Assembly (NCBI RefSeq): GCF_900106975.1
Contig: NZ_FNNU01000002.1
Location: forward strand, 744,001-808,000
Reading direction: 5' to 3'
DNA from: Pseudomonas kuykendallii
Lineage (GTDB): Bacteria; Pseudomonadota; Gammaproteobacteria; Pseudomonadales; Pseudomonadaceae
Length of the DNA stretch: 64,000 nucleotides
In this document: positions 35,231 through 43,918 of the stretch, one piece after another
Position numbering within the stretch: the first letter of the stretch is position 1
How the letters are laid out: each line of letters starts with the position of its first letter
The notes under the pieces: generated by a model
What the model was told of the DNA's origin: nothing
Database searches by the model: none
The model's input: the letters and a program-made list of their open reading frames with translations, nothing else
Made by a program: the position numbers and the translations under genes

Positions 35231-36883
35231 ATGACAAGAAAGCCCCAGCGTTGGCCTCTGGCCATGCTTGCAGGCGGCCTGGTGGCCGCCCACCTGCCCA
35301 CGGCGCTCGCCTCGGGTTACCACTTCGGTTCGCAATCGGTTTCCGCCCAGGGCACCGCCCACGCCAACAGCGCCGAGGCGGCCGATCCTTCGACCATCTT
35401 CTACAACCCGGCGGGTCTCACCCGGCTCAAGGGCGATCAGGTCACCAACGGCATCACCATCGTGATTCCCCGCGGCGAGTACCACGACAACGGCAGCGTG
35501 GACGTCTTCGGTAACCCGGTTGAAGGCAACGCCGGCTCCTACCTGCCCGATTCCGCCGCCGCGCCGAACCTGTACATCTCCCATGAGGTGAACGACAACG
35601 TCACCATCGGCCTGGGCATCTTCACGCCCTACGGCGCCAAGCTGGATTACCAGGAAGACTGGGCCGGCCGTTATGGCATCCAGTCGGCGAACCTGCTCAC
35701 GGTGAACTTCAACCCGAGCATCGCCTACCGCTTCAACGAGCACCACAGCGTCGGCTTCGGCATCTCCGCGCAGTACATCAAGTCGACCCAGCGCGGGGCG
35801 GCGGACGTGAAAGGCGCGTCGCGGCAACTGGCCGGGCAGTTCGTCGACGATAACTATGCGGCGACCTTCCTCGCCGCGGCAGCGGGACAGTTGAATCCCA
35901 TCCTCGACCCGCTGGGCCTTGGGGTGCCGGAGCAGATTGCCAGTTGCGATCCGCTGCAGAGCCGCGACGCCTTCGTCGATTGCGTGGCCTCGAACTTCGC
36001 CGACAACGTCAACGGCGACGGCTATTTCCGCGCCAAGGGCGACGACTGGGGCTTCGGCTGGAACATCGGCTACATGTGGGAGCCGACAGAGAACACCCGG
36101 TTCGGCATCGCCTATCGCTCGCACATCCGCCACACCCTGGAGGGCGACACCAAGTGGAGCTTCGCCGGCGTCAGCGGCGCGGTGCCGGACCCCTCCACGC
36201 CGCCGGAAGACATCCTTTCGGTGCTCGATCCGAGCAACTGGATCAACCCGGGCGATTTCGCCGCCACGCGCCTGCACCCGCTGCATTCCAAAGGCAAGAG
36301 CAACATCGATACGCCGGAAACGCTTTCCTTCAGCGCCTTCCATCAGCTCAACGAGCGCATCGCGTTGATGGCCGACCTGACCTTCACCGGCCACTCGCGG
36401 CTGGACACCGTGAGCCTGGCGATCGACGAAACTCCCGGCTACCCGTACTTCAATGGCGTCAAAGAGGGTGATCTGTCGGTCAAGCAGGACTGGAAGGACA
36501 CCTACAAGATCTCCCTTGGGATGAACTACCAGTACACCAAGGACCTGATGCTGCGCACCGGGGTGGCCTACGACAAATCGCCGGTGAACGGCACCGACCT
36601 GCGCCATCCCGGCTTCCCCGATGCGGACCGCTACTGGCTGTCGTTCGGCGCCAACTACAAGTTCACCCCGGAGACCTCGGTGGACCTGGCCTACAGCTTC
36701 GTCAAGTTCGACAGCGGCAAGATGGACTACACGGACGGCTGCTCGCCGGCTGGCTGGGTGCCCGGACCGGGCGGTCTCTACGAGGACAGCGGGGTGCGCT
36801 GCACCGGCAACGGCGGCACCTACAGCGGCGAGTACAAGACCCGCATCCACTTCATCGGCCTGGCGCTCAACCACAGCTTCTGA
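35231..36883 (+). CDS. FadL-family outer membrane transport protein
   Basis: A 550-residue outer membrane beta-barrel of the FadL/TodX family, which takes up long-chain fatty acids or hydrophobic compounds. A signal peptide ends near PTALA-SGYHF. The N-terminal hatch is conserved (SVSAQGTAHANSAEAADPSTIFYNPAGLTR carries the family NPAGL). The C-terminus LALNHSF ends in Phe as in outer membrane barrels. It is longer than E. coli FadL (about 446), with extra loops near 205-260 (two Cys) and 500-535 (two Cys), perhaps disulphide-bonded extracellular loops. It is transcribed alone. Confidence 0.9.
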   Translation: MTRKPQRWPLAMLAGGLVAAHLPTALASGYHFGSQSVSAQGTAHANSAEAADPSTIFYNPAGLTRLKGDQVTNGITIVIPRGEYHDNGSVDVFGNPVEGNAGSYLPDSAAAPNLYISHEVNDNVTIGLGIFTPYGAKLDYQEDWAGRYGIQSANLLTVNFNPSIAYRFNEHHSVGFGISAQYIKSTQRGAADVKGASRQLAGQFVDDNYAATFLAAAAGQLNPILDPLGLGVPEQIASCDPLQSRDAFVDCVASNFADNVNGDGYFRAKGDDWGFGWNIGYMWEPTENTRFGIAYRSHIRHTLEGDTKWSFAGVSGAVPDPSTPPEDILSVLDPSNWINPGDFAATRLHPLHSKGKSNIDTPETLSFSAFHQLNERIALMADLTFTGHSRLDTVSLAIDETPGYPYFNGVKEGDLSVKQDWKDTYKISLGMNYQYTKDLMLRTGVAYDKSPVNGTDLRHPGFPDADRYWLSFGANYKFTPETSVDLAYSFVKFDSGKMDYTDGCSPAGWVPGPGGLYEDSGVRCTGNGGTYSGEYKTRIHFIGLALNHSF

Positions 36884-36946
36884 TGCCTGGGGCGGTGCCG
36901 GCGGGTCTGCTAGACTCGCCGGCCCTTCGCCAATGCCCCGTCGATC

Positions 36947-37657
36947 ATGCATGCCGTCGCCCGCCTGCGCGCCGAACGCCTCGCCCGCAGCCTGAAACCC
37001 TTCGTCGCCCGTGGATCGCGTGCGCCGCGCTGCCCCGATTGCCGAATCCAGTTCAGCCACTGCGTGTGCGCCTGGCGGCCACGGGTGGAGACGCGCTCGG
37101 CGATGTGCCTGCTGATGCACGACGTCGAAGCGTTGAAACCGAGCAACACCGGCTGGCTGATCGCCGACCTGGTACGCGACACTTCGGCGTTCGGCTGGCT
37201 GCGCACCGCGGTCGACCCGGCGCTACCGGCGCTGCTGGAAGACCCGCAATGGCAGCCGTACCTGGTGTTCCCCGGCGAGTACGCGGCGCCCGAACGGGTG
37301 GTCGACGAGGTGCGGGTGGAAGAGGGCAAGCGGCCGCTGTTCGTCCTGCTCGACGCCACCTGGACCGAGGCGCGCAAGATGTTTCGCAAGAGTCCCTACC
37401 TGGATCGCCTGCCGGTGCTCAGCCTGCAGCCCGAGCAACTGTCGCGCTACCGCCTGCGCCGCTCCAAGCGCGATGACCACCTGTGCACCGCCGAAGTCGC
37501 CGCGCTCTGCCTCGAGCTGGCCGGCGACGCCGCCGCGGCCGATGCGCTGGGCGTCTACCTCGACGTGTTCACCGCCCACTACCTGGGCGCGAAGTATCAC
37601 CACGAGATCGACCCGAAGGACGACGCCCACCAGCGCCTGAAAGCCTTCCTGCCGTAG
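36947..37657 (+). CDS. tapT: tRNA-uridine aminocarboxypropyltransferase (DTW domain)
   Basis: A 236-residue DTW-domain protein. Members such as E. coli TapT (YfiP) use SAM to place the acp3 group on U47 of tRNA. The N-terminal zinc-like cluster CPDCRIQFSHCVC is at about 29-41, and the DxTW motif appears as LLDATWTEARKM. SKRDDHLCTAEVAAL is typical of the family. The ribosome binding site is weak. It stands between the porin and a convergent transporter gene, and a REP-like inverted repeat begins at its stop codon. Confidence 0.88.
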   Translation: MHAVARLRAERLARSLKPFVARGSRAPRCPDCRIQFSHCVCAWRPRVETRSAMCLLMHDVEALKPSNTGWLIADLVRDTSAFGWLRTAVDPALPALLEDPQWQPYLVFPGEYAAPERVVDEVRVEEGKRPLFVLLDATWTEARKMFRKSPYLDRLPVLSLQPEQLSRYRLRRSKRDDHLCTAEVAALCLELAGDAAAADALGVYLDVFTAHYLGAKYHHEIDPKDDAHQRLKAFLP

Positions 37658-37683
37658 GGTGGATCGCGCTTTACCGATCCACC
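37658..37683. repeat. Short REP-like inverted repeat after tapT
   Basis: GGTGGATCG pairs with CGATCCACC across an 8-nt loop. The sequence CGTAGGGTGGATCGCG begins at the tapT stop codon and shares GTAGGGTG with the larger REP-like elements at 16.8 and 48.6-48.8 kb. It lies between convergent genes, a usual REP location. Confidence 0.6.
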
Positions 37684-37734
37684 AGGCGCTGCGTCATCCC
37701 GCCTGCGCGGACAGCCGCGCCACCAACGCCAGGG

Positions 37735-38619
37735 TCAAACCGCTTTCCTCTGCCACAGCTGCGCCACCAGCATGCCGGCGAACATCAGCGCGCAGCCGAT
37801 GTAGCCTTTGGGCGCGAGAATCTCGTCGAGGAACAGCGAGCCGGCGAGGGCGGCGAACACCGCCTCCAGCGAGAGGATGATCGCCGCATGGGAGGCGATG
37901 GCGTGTTTCTGCGCCACCACCTGCAGGGTGTAGCCGATCGCCACGCCGCACAGACCGCCGTAGAGGATAGCCGGGCCGGCGTCGAGAATCGCCGCGAGGC
38001 GGATGTCCTCCAGGCACACCGCCAGCAGCAGGCTGACCACCGCGCAGGTGGCGAACTGCAGCAGCGCCAGGCGCAGCGGATCGTGGCGGCTGGCGAAGAA
38101 CCCCACCAGCAGCACATGCACGCCCCAGACGAACGCCCCGGCCAGTTGCAGCCAGTCGCCCGAGGCGACGTGGAAACCCTCGCCGACGCTGAGCAGGAAC
38201 ATCCCCACCACCGCCAGCGAGGCGCCCAGCCAGGTGCCGGCGCCGGCGCGCTGGCCGATCAGCAGTCCGAGCAGCGGCACGATGATTACGTAGAGCCCGG
38301 TGATGAAGCCGGAATTGGTGACGCTGGTGAACAGCAGGCCGACCTGCTGCAGGTTGATCCCCAGCGATACCGCCAGGCCCATGCCGATGCCGCCCAGCAG
38401 CAGCCCGCGATTGAGCGGCTGGTGCGGCTGGCCGTTTCGGGCGCGGCCGAGGAACAGCACGATCGGCAACAGCACCAGGCTGCCGAGGGCAAAGCGCAGG
38501 CCGGTATAGAGGAAGGGACCGATGGAATCCATGCCCAGGCGTTGCGCGACGAAGGAAAATCCCCAGATGAGGGCGGTCAGGACCATCAGCAGGTCGGCGC
38601 GCAGGGCGTGGCTTCGCAT
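37735..38619 (-). CDS. DMT-superfamily permease (EamA family)
   Basis: A 294-residue inner membrane protein with about ten transmembrane segments arranged as two EamA repeats (LMVLTALIWGFSFVAQRLGM at the start of the first, LAGAFVWGVHVLLVGFFAS at the second). This is the drug/metabolite exporter family; substrates are commonly amino acids or metabolites, and none can be assigned here. The ORF continues 25 codons upstream, but MRSHALRADLLM puts the first membrane segment near the N-terminus as usual. It is convergent with tapT. Confidence 0.9.
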   Translation of the reverse strand: MRSHALRADLLMVLTALIWGFSFVAQRLGMDSIGPFLYTGLRFALGSLVLLPIVLFLGRARNGQPHQPLNRGLLLGGIGMGLAVSLGINLQQVGLLFTSVTNSGFITGLYVIIVPLLGLLIGQRAGAGTWLGASLAVVGMFLLSVGEGFHVASGDWLQLAGAFVWGVHVLLVGFFASRHDPLRLALLQFATCAVVSLLLAVCLEDIRLAAILDAGPAILYGGLCGVAIGYTLQVVAQKHAIASHAAIILSLEAVFAALAGSLFLDEILAPKGYIGCALMFAGMLVAQLWQRKAV

Positions 38620-38894
38620 GGAGACTCTCGGCGGAAAAAGGCGCAGACTTTGCCGCAAAGCCCGCAGCTTGACCACCCCGGCATCGCTCGGCATGCTTGG
38701 CGCCGCTCAGAGGGGTGTTTAGGATCGATGCGGGTCCGGGCGGCGTCGAAATCGGCACCAAGGTGCTCACTCACGCCGGATGGCCGGGTGTACCAGCCCA
38801 GCCGTCGTTGGCTGATCCGCGTCGCCCGGGATCGCGCGTTACGTCCGTAACACCCTCTCGAATGTTCGGGCCCAACAAGAAATAGGGATATGTC

Positions 38895-39545
38895 ATGGCC
38901 GCCCACGAAATTCTCATCGCCGACGATCACCCGCTGTTCCGCAGCGCGTTGCACCAGGCTCTGACCCTGGGGCTGGGCAGCGGCGTGCGGCTGGTGGAAG
39001 CCGCCAGCATCGCCGAGCTGGAAAGCCGCCTGGCGGAAAAGGGCGACTGGGACCTGGTGCTGCTCGACCTGAACATGCCGGGCGCCTACGGGTTCTCCGG
39101 CCTCGTGCTGCTGCGCGGTCAGTACCCGCAAGTGCCGGTGGTGATGATCTCGGCCCAGGAAGAGGCCGCAGTGGTCGCCCGCTCGCGGGAGTTCGGCGCC
39201 AGCGGCTTCATTCCCAAGTCCAGCCCGCTGGAAGTGATCCAGCACGCCGTGCGCGCGGTGCTCGATGGCGATGAGTGGTGGCCGGTGCTCTCGGACACCG
39301 CGGTCAGCGTCTCCGCCGAAGCCAAGGCCGCCAGCGCCGGCCTCGCCAGCCTCACCCCGCAGCAGTTTCGCGTGCTGACGATGGTGTGCGAGGGCCTGCT
39401 GAACAAGCAGATCGCGTACGAGCTGAGCGTCTCCGAAGCCACCGTGAAAGCCCACGTCACCGCGATCTTCCGCAAGCTCGGCGTACGCACCCGCACCCAG
39501 GCCGCGCTGCTGCTGCAGCAGATGGAAAGCATCCCGGCGAACTGA
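38895..39545 (+). CDS. LuxR-type response regulator (ErdR-like)
   Basis: A 216-residue NarL/FixJ response regulator. Receiver domain about 1-125: acidic pair D10-D11, phosphorylation site Asp58 in LVLLDLNMPG, Lys in FIPKSS. The LuxR HTH is at about 150-210 (LTPQQFRVLTMVCEGLLNKQ, ATVKAHVTAIFRKLGVRTRT). It resembles P. aeruginosa ErdR (PA3604), a regulator of ethanol and acetate metabolism, and the following dgkA also matches PAO1 order. No cognate kinase gene is adjacent. Upstream, GTTACGTCCGTAAC (about 38838-38851) is a palindrome of possible regulatory value. Confidence 0.85.
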   Translation: MAAHEILIADDHPLFRSALHQALTLGLGSGVRLVEAASIAELESRLAEKGDWDLVLLDLNMPGAYGFSGLVLLRGQYPQVPVVMISAQEEAAVVARSREFGASGFIPKSSPLEVIQHAVRAVLDGDEWWPVLSDTAVSVSAEAKAASAGLASLTPQQFRVLTMVCEGLLNKQIAYELSVSEATVKAHVTAIFRKLGVRTRTQAALLLQQMESIPAN

Positions 39546-39619
39546 GCGCCGCCTCGCTTCACGTTTTCTTGACCGACCGCCGCCTAGCATCGCCCCTCTC
39601 GAACAACGAGGGGCGCAGC

Positions 39620-39985
39620 ATGTCACCGTACAAAGGGCAGGTCGGATTCAAACGCGTCTTCAACGCCACCGGGTATTCCCTGGCCGGGCTGCGTGCCGCC
39701 TTCCGCGGCGAGGCGGCGTTCCGCCAGCTGGTGCTACTCAACCTGGTGCTGATTCCGCTCAGCTTGGTCTTCTCGGTCAGCCGCGGCGAACGCGCGATGC
39801 TGATCGCCGTGTGCCTGCTGGCGTTGATCGTCGAGCTGTTCAATTCGGCGATCGAGGCGGTGGTCGATCGGATTTCCCTGGAGCGGCACCCCCTGTCCAG
39901 GGATGCCAAGGACATGGGCAGCGCCGCCCAGTTCGTCGCGCTGACGATGATCGCCGTGGTCTGGGCGCTGATCCTGCTGGGTTGA
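39620..39985 (+). CDS. dgkA: Diacylglycerol kinase
   Basis: A 121-residue integral membrane enzyme that phosphorylates diacylglycerol to phosphatidic acid, recycling lipid released by membrane-derived oligosaccharide and LPS modification. It has three membrane segments. The catalytic motif VELFNSAIEAVVDRIS holds Glu72, Asn75 and Glu79. The N-terminal amphipathic helix and length match the DgkA trimer. The ORF is open far upstream inside the response regulator gene; the ATG after GAGGGGCGCAGC is chosen. Its stop directly abuts that of convergent finR (TGATCA). Confidence 0.95.
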   Translation: MSPYKGQVGFKRVFNATGYSLAGLRAAFRGEAAFRQLVLLNLVLIPLSLVFSVSRGERAMLIAVCLLALIVELFNSAIEAVVDRISLERHPLSRDAKDMGSAAQFVALTMIAVVWALILLG

Positions 39986-40912
39986 TCAGGCGATCGGCAG
40001 CAGCTGCACCTGGTCGCTGCGCTCCACGCCGGCGGTGAGTTGGCGGCACTGTTCGAGGAACTCGCGCATCGCCGCGGTCTGGTACTTCTGCCGGTGCCAG
40101 ATGAAATAGAACTGCCGGCGCAGGTCCAGGTCGGGCGTTTCCAGCGCCACCAGACTGCCGCGGCGGAAGGCGTCGCGCAGCGCCAGGCGCGAGATGCAGC
40201 CGATGCCCAGGCCTGACTCCACCGCGCGCTTGATCGCCTCGGTGTGCTCCAGCTCCAGGCGCACGTTCAGCTCGGCGAGGTGGGTGCGCAGGGCCTGCTC
40301 GAAGGTCAGCCGCGTGCCCGAACCGCTTTCGCGCAGAATCCACGCCTCGGCGGTGAGCTCCGCCAGGCTGGCCCGGCCGCGACCGGCGAGCGGATGGCTG
40401 GGCGCGCAGAACACCACCAGTTCGTCCTGCACCCAGGGTTGCACCTCGATGTCCGGATGCCGGCAATCGCCCTCGATCAGGCCGAGATCGAGTTCGTAAT
40501 GCGCCACCTGCTGCACCACGTTGGCGGTGTTCTGCACCTGCAGCTTCACCCGGCATTCCGGATGGCGCTGCATGAAGCTGCCGATCAGCAGGGTCGCCAG
40601 GTAGTTGCCGATGGTCAGGGTCGCGCCCACCGCCAGCGAGCCGAAGCTGCTGCGACCGTCGAGGAGGTTCTCGATCGCCTTGGCCTGGTTGATCAGCGCC
40701 ATCGCCTGCGGCAACAGCTGATGGCCGAGGGCATTCAGGCTGACGCGCTTGCCAGCGCGGTCGAAGAGCTGGCAGTCGGTCTGCCGCTCCAGCTCGGTCA
40801 GCGCGGTACTCGCCGCCGATTGCGAAAGCGCCAGCGATTCGGCCGCACGGGAGACGCTTTCGTGCTGGGCCACGGCGACGAAGATCTGCAATTGCCGGAG
40901 AGTAAAACGCAT
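39986..40912 (-). CDS. finR: LysR-type regulator FinR
   Basis: A 308-residue LysR regulator with N-terminal HTH (LRQLQIFVAVAQHESVSRAA, LSQSAASTALTELERQ) and a substrate-binding-like effector domain. It is divergent from fpr. In P. putida and P. aeruginosa, FinR is the activator of fpr (fprA) needed for response to superoxide; the pairing here supports the name. Two cysteines in the effector domain might be redox-sensing, but this is inference. Gene order around it differs from PAO1, where finR-fprA is far from dgkA. Confidence 0.87.
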   Translation of the reverse strand: MRFTLRQLQIFVAVAQHESVSRAAESLALSQSAASTALTELERQTDCQLFDRAGKRVSLNALGHQLLPQAMALINQAKAIENLLDGRSSFGSLAVGATLTIGNYLATLLIGSFMQRHPECRVKLQVQNTANVVQQVAHYELDLGLIEGDCRHPDIEVQPWVQDELVVFCAPSHPLAGRGRASLAELTAEAWILRESGSGTRLTFEQALRTHLAELNVRLELEHTEAIKRAVESGLGIGCISRLALRDAFRRGSLVALETPDLDLRRQFYFIWHRQKYQTAAMREFLEQCRQLTAGVERSDQVQLLPIA

Positions 40913-40924
40913 ATCTATATAACC

Positions 40925-40937
40925 GATAACCCTTATC
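40925..40937. promoter_or_regulatory. Candidate FinR operator
   Basis: GATAACCCTTATC is an inverted repeat (GATAA-CCC-TTATC) 13 nt before the proposed fpr -35 element, in the 118-nt finR-fpr region. The position suits a LysR activator binding site that also autoregulates finR. Confidence 0.4.
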
Positions 40938-40949
40938 TTGATAATTCAT

Positions 40950-40978
40950 TTAACAGATATTGTGGGCGCGATTAGAAT
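40950..40978 (+). promoter_or_regulatory. Candidate fpr promoter
   Basis: TTAACA and TAGAAT are 17 nt apart, each one or two mismatches from consensus. Transcription would begin near 40985, with a leader of about 45 nt before the ATG and a GGAG ribosome binding site. Confidence 0.55.
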
Positions 40979-41030
40979 CCCGCGCAATTCTCTGCCCGCC
41001 TGGGCGGCTGCTTCTATCTGGAGACCCCGA

Positions 41031-41807
41031 ATGAGCAAGTTGGCGACCGAACGCGTTCTCAGTGTTCATCACTGGAACGACACCCTGTTCAGCTTCAAGG
41101 TGACCCGCGATCCGGGGTTGCGCTTCCAGAATGGGCAGTTCGTCATGATCGGTCTCGAAGTCGACGGTCGCCCGCTGCTGCGCGCCTACTCCATCGCCAG
41201 CCCGAACTACGAGGAGCATCTCGAGTTCTTCAGCATCAAGGTGCAGGACGGCCCGCTGACCTCGCGCTTGCAGCACCTCAAGGAAGGCGACGAGCTGATC
41301 GTCAGCCGCAAGCCCACCGGCACCCTGGTGCTGGACGACCTGCTGCCCGGCAAGCACCTCTATCTGCTCAGCACCGGCACTGGCCTGGCGCCCTTCATGA
41401 GCGTGATCCAGGACCCGGAGACCTACGAGCGTTTCGAGAAGGTCATCCTGATCCACGGCGTGCGCTACGTGAACGAAGTGGCCTACGAGCAGTTCATCAC
41501 CCAGGAACTGCCGGAAAACGAATTCTTCGGCGACGCGGTGCGCGAGAAGCTGATCTATTACCCCACCGTGACCCGCGAGCCCTATCGCAACCAGGGGCGC
41601 CTGACCGACCTGATGCGCAGCGGGAAGCTGTTCAGCGACATCGGCCTGCCGCCGATCAACCCGCAGGACGACCGCGCGATGATCTGCGGCAGCCCGAGCA
41701 TGCTCGACGAGACCAGCGAAGTGCTGAACAGCTTCGGCCTGAAGATTTCCCCGCGCATGGGCGAACCCGGCGACTACCTGATCGAGCGCGCCTTCGTCGA
41801 GAAGTGA
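41031..41807 (+). CDS. fpr: Ferredoxin/flavodoxin-NADP+ reductase
   Basis: A 258-residue FAD enzyme that exchanges electrons between NADPH and ferredoxin or flavodoxin. The FAD-binding RxYS motif is RAYSIASPN (R51-S54). The NADP-binding part has GTGLAPFMSVIQDP and ICGSPSMLDE. The C-terminus ERAFVEK is as in the subclass I bacterial enzymes of Pseudomonas and Azotobacter. In Azotobacter the partner is the seven-iron ferredoxin, and a homologue, fdxA, is present in this window. Divergent finR is its likely regulator, and a terminator follows. Confidence 0.96.
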   Translation: MSKLATERVLSVHHWNDTLFSFKVTRDPGLRFQNGQFVMIGLEVDGRPLLRAYSIASPNYEEHLEFFSIKVQDGPLTSRLQHLKEGDELIVSRKPTGTLVLDDLLPGKHLYLLSTGTGLAPFMSVIQDPETYERFEKVILIHGVRYVNEVAYEQFITQELPENEFFGDAVREKLIYYPTVTREPYRNQGRLTDLMRSGKLFSDIGLPPINPQDDRAMICGSPSMLDETSEVLNSFGLKISPRMGEPGDYLIERAFVEK

Positions 41808-41824
41808 GTGAGTCGATGTGAAAG

Positions 41825-41851
41825 AAGCCCGCCTTCCGGCGGGCTTTTTTT
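41825..41851 (+). terminator. Rho-independent terminator of fpr
   Basis: AAGCCCGCC / GGCGGGCTT stem of 9 bp with a TTCC loop and a T-run, 17 nt after the stop. It may also act on convergent trmO, which ends at 41896. Confidence 0.92.
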
Positions 41852-41895
41852 GTGGGTGCTTTTCCTGGGGGGCTTGTGAGTCGCCGCCGGGAAAC

Positions 41896-42582
41896 TCAGC
41901 TGACCTGCAGCACGCGAATCATCCCGGCCTGCGGGTAGTGCCATTGCACGTCGACGTCCCACAACCGTGCGCCGTAGCGGCGTTCGGGCTCGGGTTGCTG
42001 ATAGGCCGGGCGCGGGTCCTGCGCCAGGCACTGCTCGATCAGTTCCACCAGCGGCTCGCCCAGGCGCTGCGCGTGCTCGCGGGCTTCCTGCAGCGCCAGG
42101 TCGTTCCACTGCACCGGAATCGAGGTCGGCGGCGCCGGCGCGATGCCGTTGCGTGCCTGCGCGACGCTGTCGGCGTAGGGCACGTAGGGCTTGATGTCGA
42201 GCACCGGCGTGCCGTCGAGCAGGTCGATGCCGGACAGCCACAGGCGCCCGGTCTCGATCCTGTCCAGCTTGACCACCGACTGACCGATGCCGTTCGGACG
42301 GTGCGTGGAGCGGCTGGCGAACACGCCGATCGAGCGGTTGCCGCCCAGGCGCGGCGGGCGAACCTTGAGCCGCGGCTGATCCTCAAGCGCCTGGTGGAAG
42401 AGGAACAGCAGCCAGACATGGCTGACCTGCTCCAGGCCGTCCAGAGCCTCGGCCTTGTCGAAGGGCGGCAGCAGTTCCAGCACGCCGCGTGCGGCCGGCG
42501 CCAGGTGTGGCTGGCGAGGGATGGCGAACTTCTCCTTGAAACAGGAGTGAACGTAGCCGATGGGAGAAACCTGATAAGACAT
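41896..42582 (-). CDS. trmO: tRNA (adenine(37)-N6)-methyltransferase TrmO
   Basis: A 228-residue protein of the YaeB/TsaA family. TrmO uses SAM to methylate the t6A37 base of tRNA-Thr to m6t6A. Typical stretches are VSPIGYVHSCFKEKFAIPRQ at the N-terminus, FHQ in LFLFHQALE, RSTHRPNGIGQSVVKL and LLDGTPVLDIKPYVPYAD. The frame is open 34 codons upstream, but MSYQVSPIGY is the family start, 12 nt after a purine-rich stretch. It is known as rcsF in older P. aeruginosa annotation. Confidence 0.93.
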   Translation of the reverse strand: MSYQVSPIGYVHSCFKEKFAIPRQPHLAPAARGVLELLPPFDKAEALDGLEQVSHVWLLFLFHQALEDQPRLKVRPPRLGGNRSIGVFASRSTHRPNGIGQSVVKLDRIETGRLWLSGIDLLDGTPVLDIKPYVPYADSVAQARNGIAPAPPTSIPVQWNDLALQEAREHAQRLGEPLVELIEQCLAQDPRPAYQQPEPERRYGARLWDVDVQWHYPQAGMIRVLQVS

Positions 42583-42610
42583 CGTTGGGGCTCGTCGCGG
42601 GTTGCGGTCC

Positions 42611-42805
42611 TCAGGGCTTGCAGGCCGCATTGCGGAAGGGACCACTGACCCGCTGCCAGTTCGGCGCGGGGCTGTGCTGGGCACAGACGCGTCGCTCGCT
42701 GTCGGCGCTCTGCCACCAGTACCAGGGCGCTGGCGCGGCTATCGCGGCGGCGCTCCAGCCGCAGGCAAGAAGCAGCAGGGCGGCGAGGAGGGGGCGTGAA
42801 CGCAT
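42611..42805 (-). CDS. Small exported hypothetical protein
   Basis: A 64-residue protein with a signal peptide (MRSRPLLAALLLLACGWSAA, cleavage near IAA-APAP) and a 40-residue mature part beginning PWYWWQSAD. It has two cysteines (RRVCAQ and NAACKP) that could pair. It ends 28 nt before trmO on the same strand and may be co-transcribed. The compact, Trp-rich mature peptide looks like a conserved Pseudomonas small periplasmic protein, but I cannot name a function. A short ORF with a textbook signal peptide in a place with no other gene is the basis of the call. Confidence 0.65.
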   Translation of the reverse strand: MRSRPLLAALLLLACGWSAAAIAAPAPWYWWQSADSERRVCAQHSPAPNWQRVSGPFRNAACKP

Positions 42806-42974
42806 GGCGGGTTCCGGGTTTGAGTAAAGCAGACACGCAGGATAATGGCTGCGGCCAATCGCGCCAACCGCGCGCGGGGAGTTCCCCGCGGAGCACCCCC
42901 GCGCACTGCCGCGGCCCCTTGAACTGGTCTAGGATGCGGCGCTGCCCGCCCGATCATTCACGGAAAAAAGTGCC

Positions 42975-43904
42975 ATGCCCGAACTGCCCGATGCGCATCA
43001 GGAAGCCTTCGCCCGCCACCTTGCCGACCTCTGGCCGAGCGTCGAGGCGGCGCCGCGGCTGCACGGCTTCCCGATCAGCCGTCATCCGGCCTGGAAGCAG
43101 TGGCGCGCGCTGACCGGCCAGGAAGCGAACAGTTGGTGGTGCACCTCCCTTGAGCAGGCGCAGCGGCATTACTCCTGGACGCAGCGCGAGTCCGGCGAGC
43201 CGTTCGAGGTGTTGGCCGCCGGTTTGCGCGCTGCGCTGGACGAGGGCGACGAGGCGGGTGCCCGGCATTTCTGCCTGGCGATCTTCACCTGGGGCGGCGT
43301 GGCGAAGAAACCGGACGATGGCTCGCGGCTGTGGGTCGAGCGGCAGTTCGCCAATGCCACGCTGTGCCGTCAGATGCTCGCCGCGGTCGCCTTGCTGCAG
43401 CCGGGTTCGATGGCGTCGCTGGCGTGTTTCGACGGCGCCGACCTGCTGATGAACGCGGCGATGACCAAGGTCTACGCGGCGGCTTCGCCGGCGTCGCTGA
43501 TCATCTATGACGGTCGTGTCGGGGCCGCGCTCGGGCTGCTCGCCCGGCGCCTGCTGGCGGCGCAGGGTACGATCGGTGTGCCGGCGTCGCTGGCGTTCCG
43601 CTGGGGCGCGGCGCAGACCAGGCCCTACGATTCGCGCAACCCGTCGCAGGCGGGCTATGCGTTCCAGTCGCTCTACCAGCAATCGCGCCGCGCCGAGCGG
43701 CATCCCGACCGGCTCTGGGCGGAGCTGGTGCGCGGTAGCTCGACGATGCTGCTGCGTGCGCGCGAGTTGCTGACCGGGCGCGGCATTCGCACGAGCCTGG
43801 GCGACTTCGAGCAGGCGCTGTTCATGCTCGGCTTCAACGTGCGCTATCCGCTGCACGACGAACCCCGCGCCGGGGCCCAGCGCCTTCCGGCAACCTGCGC
43901 CTGA
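42975..43904 (+). CDS. Conserved protein of unknown function, possibly OGG-like fold
   Basis: A 309-residue soluble protein, mostly helical, with no signal peptide. I do not recognise a named family with certainty. Around residues 163-188 the stretch MTKVYAAASPASLIIYDGRV, then GAALGLLAR, resembles the region of 8-oxoguanine-glycosylase-fold proteins where an Asp (here Asp179) precedes Arg-Val. That similarity is a hypothesis from pattern only. It is 14 nt upstream of the sirtuin gene on the same strand and about 1.3 kb from the DNA repair module, so a role with NAD-dependent deacylation or DNA damage is conceivable. A ribosome binding site (GGAAAAAAG) is present. Confidence 0.75.
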   Translation: MPELPDAHQEAFARHLADLWPSVEAAPRLHGFPISRHPAWKQWRALTGQEANSWWCTSLEQAQRHYSWTQRESGEPFEVLAAGLRAALDEGDEAGARHFCLAIFTWGGVAKKPDDGSRLWVERQFANATLCRQMLAAVALLQPGSMASLACFDGADLLMNAAMTKVYAAASPASLIIYDGRVGAALGLLARRLLAAQGTIGVPASLAFRWGAAQTRPYDSRNPSQAGYAFQSLYQQSRRAERHPDRLWAELVRGSSTMLLRARELLTGRGIRTSLGDFEQALFMLGFNVRYPLHDEPRAGAQRLPATCA

Positions 43905-43918
43905 CCAAGGAGCCCAGC

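Noticed and set aside
34742-37120. 792-residue minus-strand ORF covering the porin and tapT
   Set aside because: Covers two well-supported genes in antisense and has no motif.
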